From Alphaproteobacteria bacterium (lineage in GTDB: Bacteria > Pseudomonadota > Alphaproteobacteria > Rickettsiales > SXRF01), in the NCBI GenBank assembly GCA_025360605.1, contig JANYBV010000028.1, forward strand, positions 101,383-165,382: DNA of 64,000 nt, in the 5' to 3' direction. Positions 36,613 through 46,409 of the stretch are shown here, piece by piece. The position numbers and the translations under genes were made by a program. Positions within the stretch are counted from its first letter, which is position 1. Every line of letters starts with the position of its first letter. The notes beneath the pieces were generated by a model. That model was not told the origin of the DNA. It worked only from the letters and a program-made list of their open reading frames with translations, and did not search any database.

Positions 36613-37821
36613 TTAAACAGCGGCAAGCGCGGCAGTGATATCTTTTTTCAAATCTACCACATCCTCAATCCCCACCGACAGGCGAAGCAGCCCGTCCGAG
36701 ATGCCGCATTTTTTGCGCTCAGGCGCGCCGATGCTGGCGTGGGTGGTGGAAGCCGGATGGGTGATCAGGCTTTTGGCGTTGCCGAGGTTGTTGGAAATAT
36801 CAACCACCTGAAGCGCATTCATAAACGCGAACGCAGCTTTTTTGCCGCCCTTCAGTTCGAAGGCAATCATCGGCCCGCCGCGCGACATCTGCTTTTTGGC
36901 AATGGCGTATTGCGGATGGGATTTTAGCCCAGGATAGATTAGGCGGGTGACTTTCGGGTTTTTGGACAACAGATCCGCCAGAACTTCAGCGTTGTCGCAA
37001 TGTTTGGCGACGCGCAGCGGCAAGGTTTCCAAGCTTTTCAGCAGTACCCATGCGGTGAACGGGCTCATGTGCGGCCCCGTATGGCGGATGAAGGGCAGGG
37101 CGACATCGTCAATGAATGTACGGCTGCCGAGGATGGCGCCGCCGAGCGTACGCCCCTGACCGTCGATATGCTTGGTGGTGGAATACACCACCACATCTGC
37201 GCCGAGTTTCAGTGGGTGTTGCAGCAGCGGCGTGGCGAATACGTTATCGACAATCAGGCAGGTGCCGGTTTTTTTGCATAGCTTGGCAATGGCGGCGATG
37301 TCCACCAGCTCCAGCGTCGGGTTGGCAGGGGTTTCCATGAACACGCATTTGGTTTTCTTGGTGATGGCTTTTGCCCATGCGGCCATGTCGCCACTTTCCA
37401 CCAGCGTATAGGTGATGCCGAAGCGCGGCAGGATTTGCGTGATGATGTAATGGCATGATGAAAACAGGACACTTGAAGCTGCAACATGGTCACCCGCCTT
37501 CAACTGGCACATCAGGCTGGCAAATACGGCGGCCATACCCGAGGCGGCGGCGATACAGCCCTCCGCACCTTCCATCAGGCGTAAACGCTCCTCCAGCATG
37601 GCGAGGTTGGGGTGGGAATAACGCCCGTATTTAAACCCCTCGATGGAGCCATCAAAGCGGCCTTCGCCCTCTTCAGCGGTGTCGTAGGTGTAGGAAGAGT
37701 TAAGAAAAAGGGCCTCGGATGTCTCGCCGAATGGGCTCTGCAGGCGGCCGCCACGCACCATTTTAGTGGCTAATTGCCAGTCTTTTGCATCGGGCATGGA
37801 GGTTTTTTGCTTCTTTTTCAT
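36613..37821 (-). CDS. metZ: O-succinylhomoserine sulfhydrylase
   Basis: This PLP enzyme of the Cys/Met gamma family forms homocysteine from O-succinylhomoserine and sulfide. The PLP lysine is Lys217 in VVYSTTKHIDGQGR; IEGFKYGRYSHPN and ASGMAAVF are conserved anchoring regions. Length is 402 residues. MetZ in alphaproteobacteria is the direct-sulfhydrylation route, consistent with a nearby metK. The close relatives MetB and MegL cannot be fully ruled out. Confidence 0.9.
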   Translation of the reverse strand: MKKKQKTSMPDAKDWQLATKMVRGGRLQSPFGETSEALFLNSSYTYDTAEEGEGRFDGSIEGFKYGRYSHPNLAMLEERLRLMEGAEGCIAAASGMAAVFASLMCQLKAGDHVAASSVLFSSCHYIITQILPRFGITYTLVESGDMAAWAKAITKKTKCVFMETPANPTLELVDIAAIAKLCKKTGTCLIVDNVFATPLLQHPLKLGADVVVYSTTKHIDGQGRTLGGAILGSRTFIDDVALPFIRHTGPHMSPFTAWVLLKSLETLPLRVAKHCDNAEVLADLLSKNPKVTRLIYPGLKSHPQYAIAKKQMSRGGPMIAFELKGGKKAAFAFMNALQVVDISNNLGNAKSLITHPASTTHASIGAPERKKCGISDGLLRLSVGIEDVVDLKKDITAALAAV

Positions 37822-37902
37822 GTGATTTTAACTAAAAAACGGTTATTAACAGAGGGGTACAAGATAATCTAATCGCTCAAGTGGTGCAATATACAAACCT
37901 AT

Positions 37903-38580
37903 ATGCGTGGACAAAACCCGATACGCCCGCCGGAAACAGGGGATGGAAGCCTGCTTCAGGTGAAAAAGATTTTCCCGACCTTGCAAGGGGAAGGGCCTTT
38001 TGTCGGCCAGCCGTCGGTGTTTATCCGTTTGGGCGGGTGCAACCTGAACTGCTATTTCTGCGATACGAATTTTGAGGATTATACCCCCGTTGCGCTTTCG
38101 CAGCTGATGCAGGATGTGCGCGAGCTGTCGGTGAACAAGGAAGACAGGCGCATACGCCATCTCGTGGTCATCACTGGCGGCGAACCGATGCGTCAGAATA
38201 TCGTGCCGTTGTGCGAGCAGTTGCTGGCGGAAGGTTTCCATGTGCAGATTGAAACGAACGGTACGTTGTTTCGCCCGTTGCCCGAAGAAGTCTCGATTGT
38301 GTGTTCACCCAAAAATAGCGGCAACGGCTATTTTCCTATCCGCGAGGATTTATTGCCGCTCATTCAGGCATTCAAATTTATCGTGACACCGCACGATGAA
38401 AATTACAGCTTTGTCCCTGAGGTCGGGCAAACTGCTTACCGCATTCCTGTTTATGTCCAGCCGATGGATGAATATGACATGTGGCTTAATGCCGAAAACC
38501 TCAACTACGTCACCGAACTGGCCATCAAAGAAGGCTACATCATGTCGATACAGACGCATAAATTACTAGGCATCGAATGA
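37903..38580 (+). CDS. queE: 7-carboxy-7-deazaguanine synthase QueE
   Basis: This radical-SAM enzyme forms the deazapurine ring of queuosine and preQ0. The cluster cysteines are in [16 protein letters not shown] (CxxxCxxC), preceded by [21 protein letters not shown], and the SAM-binding [12 protein letters not shown] follows. It overlaps queC by four bases. An upstream in-frame start would need to be in 37881-37903. queD and queF are not in the window. Confidence 0.94.
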   Translation: MRGQNPIRPPETGDGSLLQVKKIFPTLQGEGPFVGQPSVFIRLGGCNLNCYFCDTNFEDYTPVALSQLMQDVRELSVNKEDRRIRHLVVITGGEPMRQNIVPLCEQLLAEGFHVQIETNGTLFRPLPEEVSIVCSPKNSGNGYFPIREDLLPLIQAFKFIVTPHDENYSFVPEVGQTAYRIPVYVQPMDEYDMWLNAENLNYVTELAIKEGYIMSIQTHKLLGIE

Positions 38581-39269
38581 CGAAAAAAGTCGTACTTCTC
38601 CTTTCTGGGGGACTCGATTCCACCACTACCCTAGCCATGGCTCAGGTGCAGGGTTTTGATGTCTATGCCATGTCGTTCAACTACGGCCAGCGCCATTCGC
38701 ACGAATTGCTGGCAGCGGTAAAAATCGCTAAAAAAGCAAACGTCAAAGAACACCGTATTTTTACCATCGATCTCGGTGGCTTTGGCGGTTCGGCGCTCAC
38801 CGAAGATGCCATTGCTGTGCCCAAAGATCGCAACGCCGAAGCGATGTCGCACGGGATTCCGGTGACGTATGTGCCTGCGCGCAACACGGTGTTTTTATCC
38901 TTTGCACTCGCATGGGCGGAGGTGCTGAAAGCCTATGATATTTTTATCGGTGTGAACGCGCTCGATTACAGCGGCTATCCCGATTGCCGCGAGGCGTTCA
39001 TCCGCTCGTTCGAGCAGACGGCCAACCTCGCCACCGCCTACGGCGTGGAAGGCAGCCAGCGTATCACTATCCACACGCCGCTGATTGCGCTGACCAAGGC
39101 GCAGATTATTGAAAAAGGCCTCGCACTCGGCGTGGATTACAGTATCACCACCAGCTGCTATGACCCCGATGCCAGCGGCGCGGCCTGCGGCCATTGCGAC
39201 GCGTGCAGCCTGCGGCTCAAAGGATTCAGCGATACCGGTAAAACCGATCCGGCGAGGTATAGAGTATGA
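38577..39269 (+). CDS. queC: 7-cyano-7-deazaguanine synthase QueC
   Basis: QueC converts 7-carboxy-7-deazaguanine to preQ0 with ATP and ammonia. The PP-loop is [12 protein letters not shown], and the C-terminal zinc site is [14 protein letters not shown] with an upstream cysteine in SCYDPD. Length is 230 residues. It shares ATGA overlaps with queE before and the Mrr-N-like gene after, so all three form one unit. Confidence 0.97.
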   Translation: MTKKVVLLLSGGLDSTTTLAMAQVQGFDVYAMSFNYGQRHSHELLAAVKIAKKANVKEHRIFTIDLGGFGGSALTEDAIAVPKDRNAEAMSHGIPVTYVPARNTVFLSFALAWAEVLKAYDIFIGVNALDYSGYPDCREAFIRSFEQTANLATAYGVEGSQRITIHTPLIALTKAQIIEKGLALGVDYSITTSCYDPDASGAACGHCDACSLRLKGFSDTGKTDPARYRV

Positions 39270-39823
39270 GCATGTGGTTGTTGCATCAGACACTCAGCGC
39301 GGATGAGGAAGCTAGAATATGTGAGCGTACCGATCTGGTGCTACCGTTTGAAGGCCTGCCGGATCTGACACACGTCACCAACCAAGCCGAGGCGCGTAAA
39401 TTACTGGGTATATTGCATCCGGATGAACCGCCGGAATCGATTAACCGTAGGCTGGAACGCTTCTGGCAGCGATTTAGCAATTTGCAGATTGAAGATATTA
39501 TCGCCGTGCCGCTGGAACATGCCAGAGAGGTTGTGATCGCCGAGGTGACGGGGCATTATCATTACGCGGTGGGCGATAAGGGCAGCGATATCCACCTGAT
39601 TCCTGTGCGCTGGTATGATAAGCGCATCCCGTTGTCAAAACTGGCCAAATACAAAGAGGTATTCGGTAGCGGTGGACCGGCGATGCAGGAGATTACGGCA
39701 GTAGATGTGCGCACCGCTGTCCGCGACCATCTGCCACACAGCTATAACCGGTTTGTAAAAATGAAATGGTTATTGGTGATTTTCTTCGCGATGTCACTGA
39801 TCCGGATGTTTACGAAGTTATGA
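39266..39823 (+). CDS. hypothetical protein with Mrr-N-like domain and C-terminal membrane helix
   Basis: In this 185-residue protein, residues 70-130 ([22 protein letters not shown] then [14 protein letters not shown]) resemble the small beta domain found in front of Mrr-type restriction nucleases (the I-x-x-D-V-x-x-P / IAxGxVTGxY pattern). There is no nuclease domain and no PD-(D/E)xK motif. A single helix ends the protein ([12 protein letters not shown]), so it is probably a tail-anchored inner-membrane protein. It overlaps queC by four bases; the link to queuosine is unexplained. Confidence 0.6.
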   Translation: MSMWLLHQTLSADEEARICERTDLVLPFEGLPDLTHVTNQAEARKLLGILHPDEPPESINRRLERFWQRFSNLQIEDIIAVPLEHAREVVIAEVTGHYHYAVGDKGSDIHLIPVRWYDKRIPLSKLAKYKEVFGSGGPAMQEITAVDVRTAVRDHLPHSYNRFVKMKWLLVIFFAMSLIRMFTKL

Positions 39824-39830
39824 ACCGGAC

Positions 39831-40742
39831 TTACTCGCGGTCCATGCCCTTTTCTTTAACGGGAGCTTTGGCCTTTAAAGCATCAAACGTTTTTTGAAAC
39901 CCATCCTTGTCTTTTTGCGGCACACCTTCTTTATATAATTCTATCGTGCCTTTGCCTTTTGGGGTGGTGGTTTCAATCGAAATATCCAATGCACTCAGCT
40001 TCAATGTGTTGACCGCCGCTTGGGCAAGAAAAAGCGGATTGATTTCTACCCTGTTATCCATACCAAACGTAAAATCGCCCTGAGCCGAACCGGCCATGAT
40101 GCCATTTGCATCAACAGAAACAGGGGTGACATCATTGACGGTAGAGCCAGCCAGCATTGCCTGTGGCGATTTGATGGTGATGTTCGACGGGGTATCGGAT
40201 GTCTGGATTTCTAACTTGGTGCCTTTGGTATTTTCGCCGTACGCCAGCGTCATATTGCCCCTGAGCTTATTGATACGGACAATATCAGCCCCATCGGTTT
40301 TGCCGCTCAGGTCGAGCTCGGCATTGCCTTTGTTCGGCCCAAGGACCTGAAGTGCTTTGAGTTTAACTTTATCCAGAGTGATCCCTTCATCTCCCTTGGC
40401 ACCGGAGACCAATATTTTTTCATTAGTAAGTGCAACGTTTACACCCGAACCAAGCGCGTAAGTAACGTACCGGTCGCTACTGTTTACAAAGGCACCAACG
40501 ACATTCTTATCCTTATCACGGATGAGATATATTTTTCTGTCCGGATCCTTTGAACCTGTGGTGATATAATCATAGGCTTTTTCATCAACACCCGCTTTGT
40601 TATCGCCAAGCGCAGGCAAAGGCTCATCAATGGGGTGAGATTCTATGGTATAGGTGGCAGGTGCAGTTTTGGGAACAGGCGCACGTGATGATGCAAGGCT
40701 GGCGGCCATTAAATTCATGTCAACGATGGAAGTGAAACTCAT
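39831..40742 (-). CDS. hypothetical beta-rich protein, 303 aa
   Basis: I do not recognise this protein. It is rich in Gly, Lys, Asp and Thr, with alternating strand patterns (for example GNMTLAYGENTKGTKLEIQT and GNAELDLSGKTDGADIVRI) that suggest a repeated beta-structure such as a beta-helix, and has no clear signal peptide. It is downstream of the DUF1150 gene in the same direction with 64 bases between. It may be an envelope or structural component; that is inference only. Confidence 0.5.
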   Translation of the reverse strand: MSFTSIVDMNLMAASLASSRAPVPKTAPATYTIESHPIDEPLPALGDNKAGVDEKAYDYITTGSKDPDRKIYLIRDKDKNVVGAFVNSSDRYVTYALGSGVNVALTNEKILVSGAKGDEGITLDKVKLKALQVLGPNKGNAELDLSGKTDGADIVRINKLRGNMTLAYGENTKGTKLEIQTSDTPSNITIKSPQAMLAGSTVNDVTPVSVDANGIMAGSAQGDFTFGMDNRVEINPLFLAQAAVNTLKLSALDISIETTTPKGKGTIELYKEGVPQKDKDGFQKTFDALKAKAPVKEKGMDRE

Positions 40743-40806
40743 ACGCGCGTCTTTCCGTCGGACGATTGCGAGGTTCTAGAAATCTATCCGCAAAACACTA
40801 CGCGAA

Positions 40807-41025
40807 TTAGTGGATTAGGGTGGGCTCGAGATCGTGTTGCTTGGCAGCGAAGTAGGCAGCATCCTGCGTGGCAAACAGTGCGAGCTGCGTTCCATCGGCG
40901 GTGCAGACAGCATAATTTTTACCATTCTCGGTCATCACCGGACGCACGTAAGCAATCGTCGCCGAATCCATCAACATCGAGTAGATTTCATCGTTTGGGT
41001 TTGCGTCGTTTTTAGGTGAATCCAT
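40807..41025 (-). CDS. DUF1150 family protein
   Basis: This 72-residue protein of the alphaproteobacterial DUF1150 family has the characteristic IAYVRPV, YAVCTADGTQLALF, DAAYFAAKQHDLEP order. The function is unknown. Members often occur near sHsp or stress genes; here it sits between a beta-rich protein and lolA on the same strand. A gap of 144 bases to lolA holds no obvious gene. Confidence 0.87.
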   Translation of the reverse strand: MDSPKNDANPNDEIYSMLMDSATIAYVRPVMTENGKNYAVCTADGTQLALFATQDAAYFAAKQHDLEPTLIH

Positions 41026-41169
41026 AGTGGTAAACTGCCTTTCATGAACGTCGTTTTTAATACCGTAGATTAGTTATAGCACAGTATATGGGGCGGGTGT
41101 ATGAAGTTTCAATGACAGTTGAAATATATTTCTCGCCGCCACTTAATTTTTCAGTTGTATTTTAGCCAC

Positions 41170-41817
41170 TTAATGAATTTTCTTCTTTTTTCCCGGTTCG
41201 CGGAAAACAAATAATTCTGAGTCCATTTTCAGGCCAAATCGGGCATTGTTCAGCGACACGGTGGTAACCTGCTTTGTGGCATCGCGAATCACCATGTTGC
41301 GAAGCAGAAGCGGTGAATCCGAAAACTCTAGCATCAGCTCGCCATCATCCGGTTTTTCGCGCTGCGCCAGCGTGATACGGATGGCGCCCGTCTGCACGGA
41401 CAGTTCGACGATGCCAACCATTTTGTCAAAGCGGATATGTTCCTGCGCGAGAAATCCGATCAGCGTCTGGTCGAGCGGGATGTGGCTGGATTGTTCCAGC
41501 TCATAGTCGTAATAGACCAGCTCGGAACCGTTCGACACCATGAGTATCGGGGTGGGCGGATTATACTGCCAGCGCATTTTCCCCGGGCGCTCGAGGAAAA
41601 ATTTCCCACTGGTGAGAGTGCCGTCCGGTGCGGTCTGGGTGAAATCGGAAATGATGGTGGTCAGGCCGCTTAAATACTGTTGCAGGCGGTCGATGGTTGA
41701 TTTGTTTTTAGCGATCTCAGCGGTAGGTAAAAACGTGGATGCAGGGGCGTTGGCAAAGCTAGCTTGCGGAATGCACATGGCAGACAACAGTAAAATCGTT
41801 GTGAGTATTTTTTTCAT
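41170..41817 (-). CDS. lolA: outer-membrane lipoprotein carrier protein LolA
   Basis: This periplasmic chaperone ferries lipoproteins from LolCDE to the outer membrane. A signal peptide (KKILTTILLLSAMCIPQASFA) precedes the LolA beta-barrel: LSGLTTIISDFTQT, GKFFLERPGKMRWQY, LVYYDYELEQSSHIP. It begins two bases after ftsK, in the same direction. Length is 215 residues. It belongs with Lnt and the lipoproteins here. Confidence 0.93.
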   Translation of the reverse strand: MKKILTTILLLSAMCIPQASFANAPASTFLPTAEIAKNKSTIDRLQQYLSGLTTIISDFTQTAPDGTLTSGKFFLERPGKMRWQYNPPTPILMVSNGSELVYYDYELEQSSHIPLDQTLIGFLAQEHIRFDKMVGIVELSVQTGAIRITLAQREKPDDGELMLEFSDSPLLLRNMVIRDATKQVTTVSLNNARFGLKMDSELFVFREPGKKKKIH

Positions 41818-41819
41818 CG

Positions 41820-44180
41820 TTACGAATCTTCCTTCACCAGCACTTCGCGTTTGCCGACATGGTTGGCGGGGCCGACGATGCCCTCACGCTCCATGCGCTC
41901 GATAATGGATGCAGCGCGGTTATAGCCGATTTTCAGGCAGCGCTGGATATAGCTGGTAGAGGCTTTGCGGTCGCGTGCAACGATGGAAACGGCCTGATCG
42001 TACATCTCGTCCTTCTCGCCATCATCGAAGCCTAGTTCGCCTTCGGCTTCCTCATCGCGGGTGACATCGTCCACATACGAAGGTTCGCCCTGCAATTTCA
42101 GATGGGCGACAATTTGTTCCACTTCCTTGTCAGACACGAACGGGCCATGCACACGCGTGATGCGTCCGCCTCCTGCCATGTACAGCATGTCGCCTTGGCC
42201 GAGGAGTTGTTCCGCGCCCTGCTCGCCCAGAATGGTGCGGCTGTCGATGCGGCTGGTCACCTGAAAGGAAATGCGGGTCGGGAAGTTGGCTTTGATAACA
42301 CCGGTAATGACGTCAACCGACGGGCGCTGCGTGGCCATGATAATGTGGATGCCAGCAGCGCGCGCCATCTGCGCGAGGCGCTGGATGGATCCTTCAATTT
42401 CCTTGCCTGCTACGATCATCAGGTCGGCCATTTCATCGACCACCACCACGATGAATGGCAGCTCGTTCATATCCAGTGGCACTTCCTCGATAATTGGCTC
42501 GCCGGTGTCGGGATTGAATCCGGTCTGCACCTGACGCGACAGCGTATTGCCCTTGGATTTGGCCTCACGGATTTTCTTGTTGTAGCCCTCGATATTACGC
42601 ACGCTGAGATTGCTCATCAGGCGGTAGCGGTTTTCCATTTCTTTCACCGTCCATTTCAACGCGACCACGGCCTTTCCGGGTTCGGTGACGACGGGAGAAA
42701 GCAAATGTGGAATGCCGTCATAGACGGAGAGTTCAAGCATCTTCGGGTCGATCATGATGAATTTGCATTCATCGGGCGTGAGGCGGTAGACCAGCGAGCA
42801 GATCATTGTGTTGATAGCAACCGACTTACCCGAACCGGTGGTGCCCGCCACCAACAGATGCGGCATGCGCGACAGATCGACGATGATCGGGTTGCCGCCA
42901 ATGTCCTTGCCAAGGGCGAGAGGAAGTTTGGACTCGTTGGATTCAAAAGCGGAATTTTCCAGCATCTCGCGGAAATAGACGGTTTCACGCGTGGCGTTTG
43001 GCAGCTCGATACCAATGGCGTTGCGTCCCGGAATAACGGCGATGCGGGCGGAAATAGCGCTCATCGAGCGGGCGATATCGTCGGCCAGACCAATCACGCG
43101 TGAGGATTTGGTGCCGGCGGCGGGTTCAAGCTCATACAGCGTGACCACGGGGCCTGGGCGGATTTCCACGATGTCGCCGTTGACCCCGAAATCCTGCAAC
43201 ACGCTTTCCAGAAGTTTTGCATTCTGGGTGAGTGCGGTTTCGTTCTGGTTAGGCTTGCGGCCTTTGGGAACCGGAGTGAGAAGTCTGATAGGAGGCAATT
43301 CGTAATCACCCGGAGCGAGCGCCATCGTCACCTGCGCCTTGGGAGCGCTCGGTGTGGCCTTGGTAATGGATTTTTCTTTTTTGCTGACGCGTGGCTGCTG
43401 CTTCATGGCAGGTTTGCCATCGTCATCCTCTTCGTATTCTTCTTCCTCATATTCATCATCTTCGCTGACACGGCGCAGGAAGCTGAAACGCTCGGCAACA
43501 GAAGCACGCAGGCGCTGGTGCCAAGGCTGCACCTCGTCATCATCCTCTTCGTCTTCTTCGTTTTTAGAGCGGTGTGGAAGAGCGGAAAGAATCAGCCCGC
43601 TGACAAATAAGAAGCCCACACGCAGATACTGCGCAACGGTTTTCCACTCCAGCCAGCTCATGCCAAATGCAAGGCATACGGTGATTAGGCTGGCAGCGCT
43701 GACGACACCGATGAACAGTCGGCTTTTGAAGGATTTGTAGAACACATCGTGGATCACCGTGCCGATGGAGCCGCCAAATCCGCTGCCAATCGGCCATGAT
43801 AGCGGCGGTTCGATCAGCGACAGCACCGACGACACCAGCACCAGCGACACAATCAGCAGGGAAAAACGCAGCCACAGGAACGTGATCGGCTGGCCACGGA
43901 TAATCTTCAGGCTCCACGCCGCCGGAATCACCACCAGCAACAAACTCGCCAGCCCCATCAGCTGTAAGGACAGATCGGAAATGAGCGCGCCGAAATATCC
44001 CCCCGCGTTGCTGGCAATGTTGTCCGTGGCGCGGTTGAGCGAGGGGTCAGCCTGATTATAGGTCATCAGGCTGAGCAGCAGGTAGAAGGTGGCGAGCGCC
44101 AGCAGCGAACCTGCCAGTAAAGCTAACGGGTTACGTTCTTGATCTTCATTGGTATTTTTAACAGAAAGTCGGGTGGCCAT
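41820..44180 (-). CDS. ftsK: DNA translocase FtsK
   Basis: FtsK/SpoIIIE links cell division with chromosome dimer segregation. The order is four N-terminal membrane helices (about 25-200), an acidic linker (EEDEEDDDEVQ, DDEYEEEEYEEDDD), and the alpha/beta RecA-like motor with LVAGTTGSGKSVAINTM and FIVVVVDEMADLM. The C-terminal gamma winged-helix (SYIQRCLKIGYNRAASIIERME) recognises KOPS. At 786 residues it is a normal alphaproteobacterial size. It is followed by lolA and divergent from the HExxH genes. Confidence 0.97.
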   Translation of the reverse strand: MATRLSVKNTNEDQERNPLALLAGSLLALATFYLLLSLMTYNQADPSLNRATDNIASNAGGYFGALISDLSLQLMGLASLLLVVIPAAWSLKIIRGQPITFLWLRFSLLIVSLVLVSSVLSLIEPPLSWPIGSGFGGSIGTVIHDVFYKSFKSRLFIGVVSAASLITVCLAFGMSWLEWKTVAQYLRVGFLFVSGLILSALPHRSKNEEDEEDDDEVQPWHQRLRASVAERFSFLRRVSEDDEYEEEEYEEDDDGKPAMKQQPRVSKKEKSITKATPSAPKAQVTMALAPGDYELPPIRLLTPVPKGRKPNQNETALTQNAKLLESVLQDFGVNGDIVEIRPGPVVTLYELEPAAGTKSSRVIGLADDIARSMSAISARIAVIPGRNAIGIELPNATRETVYFREMLENSAFESNESKLPLALGKDIGGNPIIVDLSRMPHLLVAGTTGSGKSVAINTMICSLVYRLTPDECKFIMIDPKMLELSVYDGIPHLLSPVVTEPGKAVVALKWTVKEMENRYRLMSNLSVRNIEGYNKKIREAKSKGNTLSRQVQTGFNPDTGEPIIEEVPLDMNELPFIVVVVDEMADLMIVAGKEIEGSIQRLAQMARAAGIHIIMATQRPSVDVITGVIKANFPTRISFQVTSRIDSRTILGEQGAEQLLGQGDMLYMAGGGRITRVHGPFVSDKEVEQIVAHLKLQGEPSYVDDVTRDEEAEGELGFDDGEKDEMYDQAVSIVARDRKASTSYIQRCLKIGYNRAASIIERMEREGIVGPANHVGKREVLVKEDS

Positions 44181-44304
44181 GTCGTCTCAAATAATTCGAT
44201 TTATGTATGTATTCCAATAAATTAACTAGTCGTAAACAAATCTTAATTTGAAGATGTTAAGATAGTAAACTATCATATCCCCTTAATAATTAAACGGGAA
44301 ATGC

Positions 44305-45282
44305 ATGCTCGGGTGGAATTTTTTTTCAGGCAGGATCCGTAATTTTTTTTCGCGGCAAATCACACCGGAGCCTGAGGTTGACATCAGGGCTGAATCTTCG
44401 TGGGCGGGGATTGAGGCCAAGCGTAGGGAAAAACCTAAGAAGGAAGAGCCTGAAGCTGTAAATGATGACGGCATTCCCAAATGGGAGGAATATAGCAGGC
44501 GCAACAGGGAAGATACTGACGGCTTCCGGAAATTTGTGGTGGAGGATCAGGAACAATTAAGGGCGGTAGTAGGCGAAGATATACGCGCACATCACGTCAC
44601 CGTAGCCTTCGATTCCACCAATACCGATTTAATGCAGATGCAGATTGTGATTAATGAATTGGTGAAAGCGTATGGTGATTTTGACGCGCCGCCCAAGCTG
44701 CTGCTGCATTCGCATAAATCGCGGCATGCACATGCACAAAAAAGTTATGCCAGCGTGTCGACCCAGCTCCCTGAATTCATCGATCTCAATGAAGACGGTT
44801 TCCATTATTTCCGCAAGCATATGGATCAGTTTAAAGCCGCTATGGCGCATGAGTTGGCACATATCAACAACGGTGATTGCAGTGTTGACGGCATGATAGC
44901 TAATGAGACAAAGCCGGAAAACCAGAAAATGGAAGTGCTGGCGGATCGTAAAGCGGCCATTATATTCGGAAATCCTAAGGAATATGCCAAATTATCAAAG
45001 GATTTTTCATTCCAACTAATGAAAGATCATAAGATCGAACCGCATGAGTATAAGCGCAAATACCTGTCGGCAAACGGTAATGCCCGCATGTTGAAAAAAT
45101 GGGCGGATATTCTTGAAAGTAAAGGCGCAACAAACGCCGAAGGCAACATCATTAAAGAATCTGCACTGGACGTCTTTAAGGACTCCCGCGATTTAACGGA
45201 AGGTATTTTAAAAGAATCCCTGCGCTTCGGGCTCCACCATCCGCGCCCGTATGAGCCACCCATCGAAACTCATACAAGGTAG
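44305..45282 (+). CDS. HExxH metalloprotease-like protein, first of tandem pair
   Basis: This 325-residue protein has a charged N-terminus (about 60 residues, rich in Lys, Glu and Pro) followed by a domain with AHELAHINNGD (His182, Glu183, His186) and EVLADRKAAI, where Glu210 would be the third zinc ligand. This arrangement resembles M48-type minigluzincins. There is no membrane helix, so it seems soluble and not HtpX-like. It is divergent from ftsK and followed by a paralogue. It might have lost or kept activity; the motif alone cannot tell. Confidence 0.72.
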   Translation: MLGWNFFSGRIRNFFSRQITPEPEVDIRAESSWAGIEAKRREKPKKEEPEAVNDDGIPKWEEYSRRNREDTDGFRKFVVEDQEQLRAVVGEDIRAHHVTVAFDSTNTDLMQMQIVINELVKAYGDFDAPPKLLLHSHKSRHAHAQKSYASVSTQLPEFIDLNEDGFHYFRKHMDQFKAAMAHELAHINNGDCSVDGMIANETKPENQKMEVLADRKAAIIFGNPKEYAKLSKDFSFQLMKDHKIEPHEYKRKYLSANGNARMLKKWADILESKGATNAEGNIIKESALDVFKDSRDLTEGILKESLRFGLHHPRPYEPPIETHTR

Positions 45283-45292
45283 GGGCAGAGAG

Positions 45293-46195
45293 GTGGAGGA
45301 TATTTACAAACAAAAATCTTCAGGCAGGCGCTGGCAGGATGAGGCGTGGGCTACACAGAAGGAAAAACAAAAGGAATGTCCTGATCCCCAAAATCCAAAG
45401 TGGAAAAAGAAACAGGATCAGGAATGGCGGGAGTATATTTCTGATCCTGATGGGTATGTGGAGATCATCGTAAAAGATGAACACGACCAGTTCAAAGCCT
45501 TGCGTGCGGGCATCCGTTCGGGGGCGATTATGGAAGCAGAAAGGTCAGGTGATGCTGCGCTCAAAGGCATGCAAAAAGTCATCGGCAAGATGGCGCGCGC
45601 CAGCGGCCTGCTGAAACGGACACCTAAATTACTGGTACACACGGCTGCTTCCTACCTATTTGCCGGAAGCAGAAACCGGCTTTCCGTCGGAGTTACGAAC
45701 AAGGAGTTCATCGAGATTAATGAGTATACCAAAGAGTATTTTTCTAGAGAACCGGAGCAGTTTAAAGCCGTGATGGCGCATGAGTTGGCGCATATTGCCC
45801 GAGGCGATTGTTCACCCGAAAGTTCTGTTGAATATCACCTGACCCCACCCAACCAGAAGCGCGAAAATCTTGCAGACCGGCTGGGCGCTATCATTCACGG
45901 CAACCCGCGCCAGTATGCGCAGTCGATCAGCGACTTCGTATTTCATGATACCCAAGAAAACGGCGTGAAGCCTTACCACTTCAGGTTGCATACGCTTTCG
46001 GCCAACGCGACTGCTCGCATGGTTCATAAATGGGCGGATATTCTGGAAGACGAACATGCTGTAGACGATAAGGGTAATGTGATACGCGAACAGGCGCTGG
46101 AAGTGTTCAGGCGTTCCGTAGCAGTTACCGAACGGTATCTGGAAGTTTCATTACGGGCAGGGGTCACACACCCGAAGCCTCCTGCCAAACGGTAG
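45293..46195 (+). CDS. HExxH metalloprotease-like protein, second of tandem pair
   Basis: This is a paralogue of the gene before it: again a charged N-terminus, then AHELAHIARGD and ENLADRLGAI with the same spacing, and the shared FKAVMAHELAH, LSANATARMVHKWADILE blocks. I favour the GTG at 45293, just after the first gene's stop and seven bases after AGGGG; an ATG at 45251 would overlap the first gene by 32 bases. Length is about 300 residues. It appears to be a recent-looking duplication with divergent flanks. Confidence 0.7.
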   Translation: MEDIYKQKSSGRRWQDEAWATQKEKQKECPDPQNPKWKKKQDQEWREYISDPDGYVEIIVKDEHDQFKALRAGIRSGAIMEAERSGDAALKGMQKVIGKMARASGLLKRTPKLLVHTAASYLFAGSRNRLSVGVTNKEFIEINEYTKEYFSREPEQFKAVMAHELAHIARGDCSPESSVEYHLTPPNQKRENLADRLGAIIHGNPRQYAQSISDFVFHDTQENGVKPYHFRLHTLSANATARMVHKWADILEDEHAVDDKGNVIREQALEVFRRSVAVTERYLEVSLRAGVTHPKPPAKR

Positions 46196-46286
46196 CAATG
46201 ATAACCACGCTTCGTTTAAAAAATCAGGCTATAATAATAGGATAAATGCCTGCGCTGCCCACTTGTGGCCGCTGATACATTTCCCC

Positions 46287-46315
46287 TTGCACCCGCTGCG
46301 CAGTTATCCCATAAT
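46287..46315 (+). promoter_or_regulatory. SRP RNA promoter
   Basis: TTGCAC (46287-46292) and CATAAT (46310-46315) are separated by exactly 17 bases, and the RNA's first paired G (46323) follows seven bases after the -10. This is a good sigma-70-type promoter for the SRP RNA. An upstream TATAAT (46230-46235) is a second candidate. The gap from 46196 holds no gene. Confidence 0.6.
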
Positions 46316-46322
46316 CCGGCAA

Positions 46323-46409
46323 GGCTGGTGGCGGGCGGAGTAGCCGTAAACCCGGTCAGGTCCGAAAGGAAGCAGCCGTAGCGGTGCCACTTCGGGTCGC
46401 CACCAGTCC
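46323..46409 (+). ncRNA. ffs: 4.5S signal recognition particle RNA
   Basis: This small bacterial SRP RNA binds Ffh for co-translational membrane targeting. The highly conserved core CCGGTCAGGTCC, GNRA loop GAAA, GGAAGCAGCCGTAGC is present, with a terminal stem GGCTGGTGGC pairing with GCCACCAGTCC. The E. coli loop is GGAA; here the tetraloop is GAAA, another GNRA. It precedes dnaX, as in several alphaproteobacteria. Exact ends are approximate. Confidence 0.92.

Noticed and set aside
39266..39823. Restriction endonuclease
   Set aside because: Only the Mrr-N-like beta-domain is recognisable; the PD-(D/E)xK nuclease domain is absent.
42102..43103. 333-codon open frame antisense to ftsK
   Set aside because: It covers the FtsK motor motifs on the other strand and encodes a low-complexity His/Arg-rich product without a known domain.
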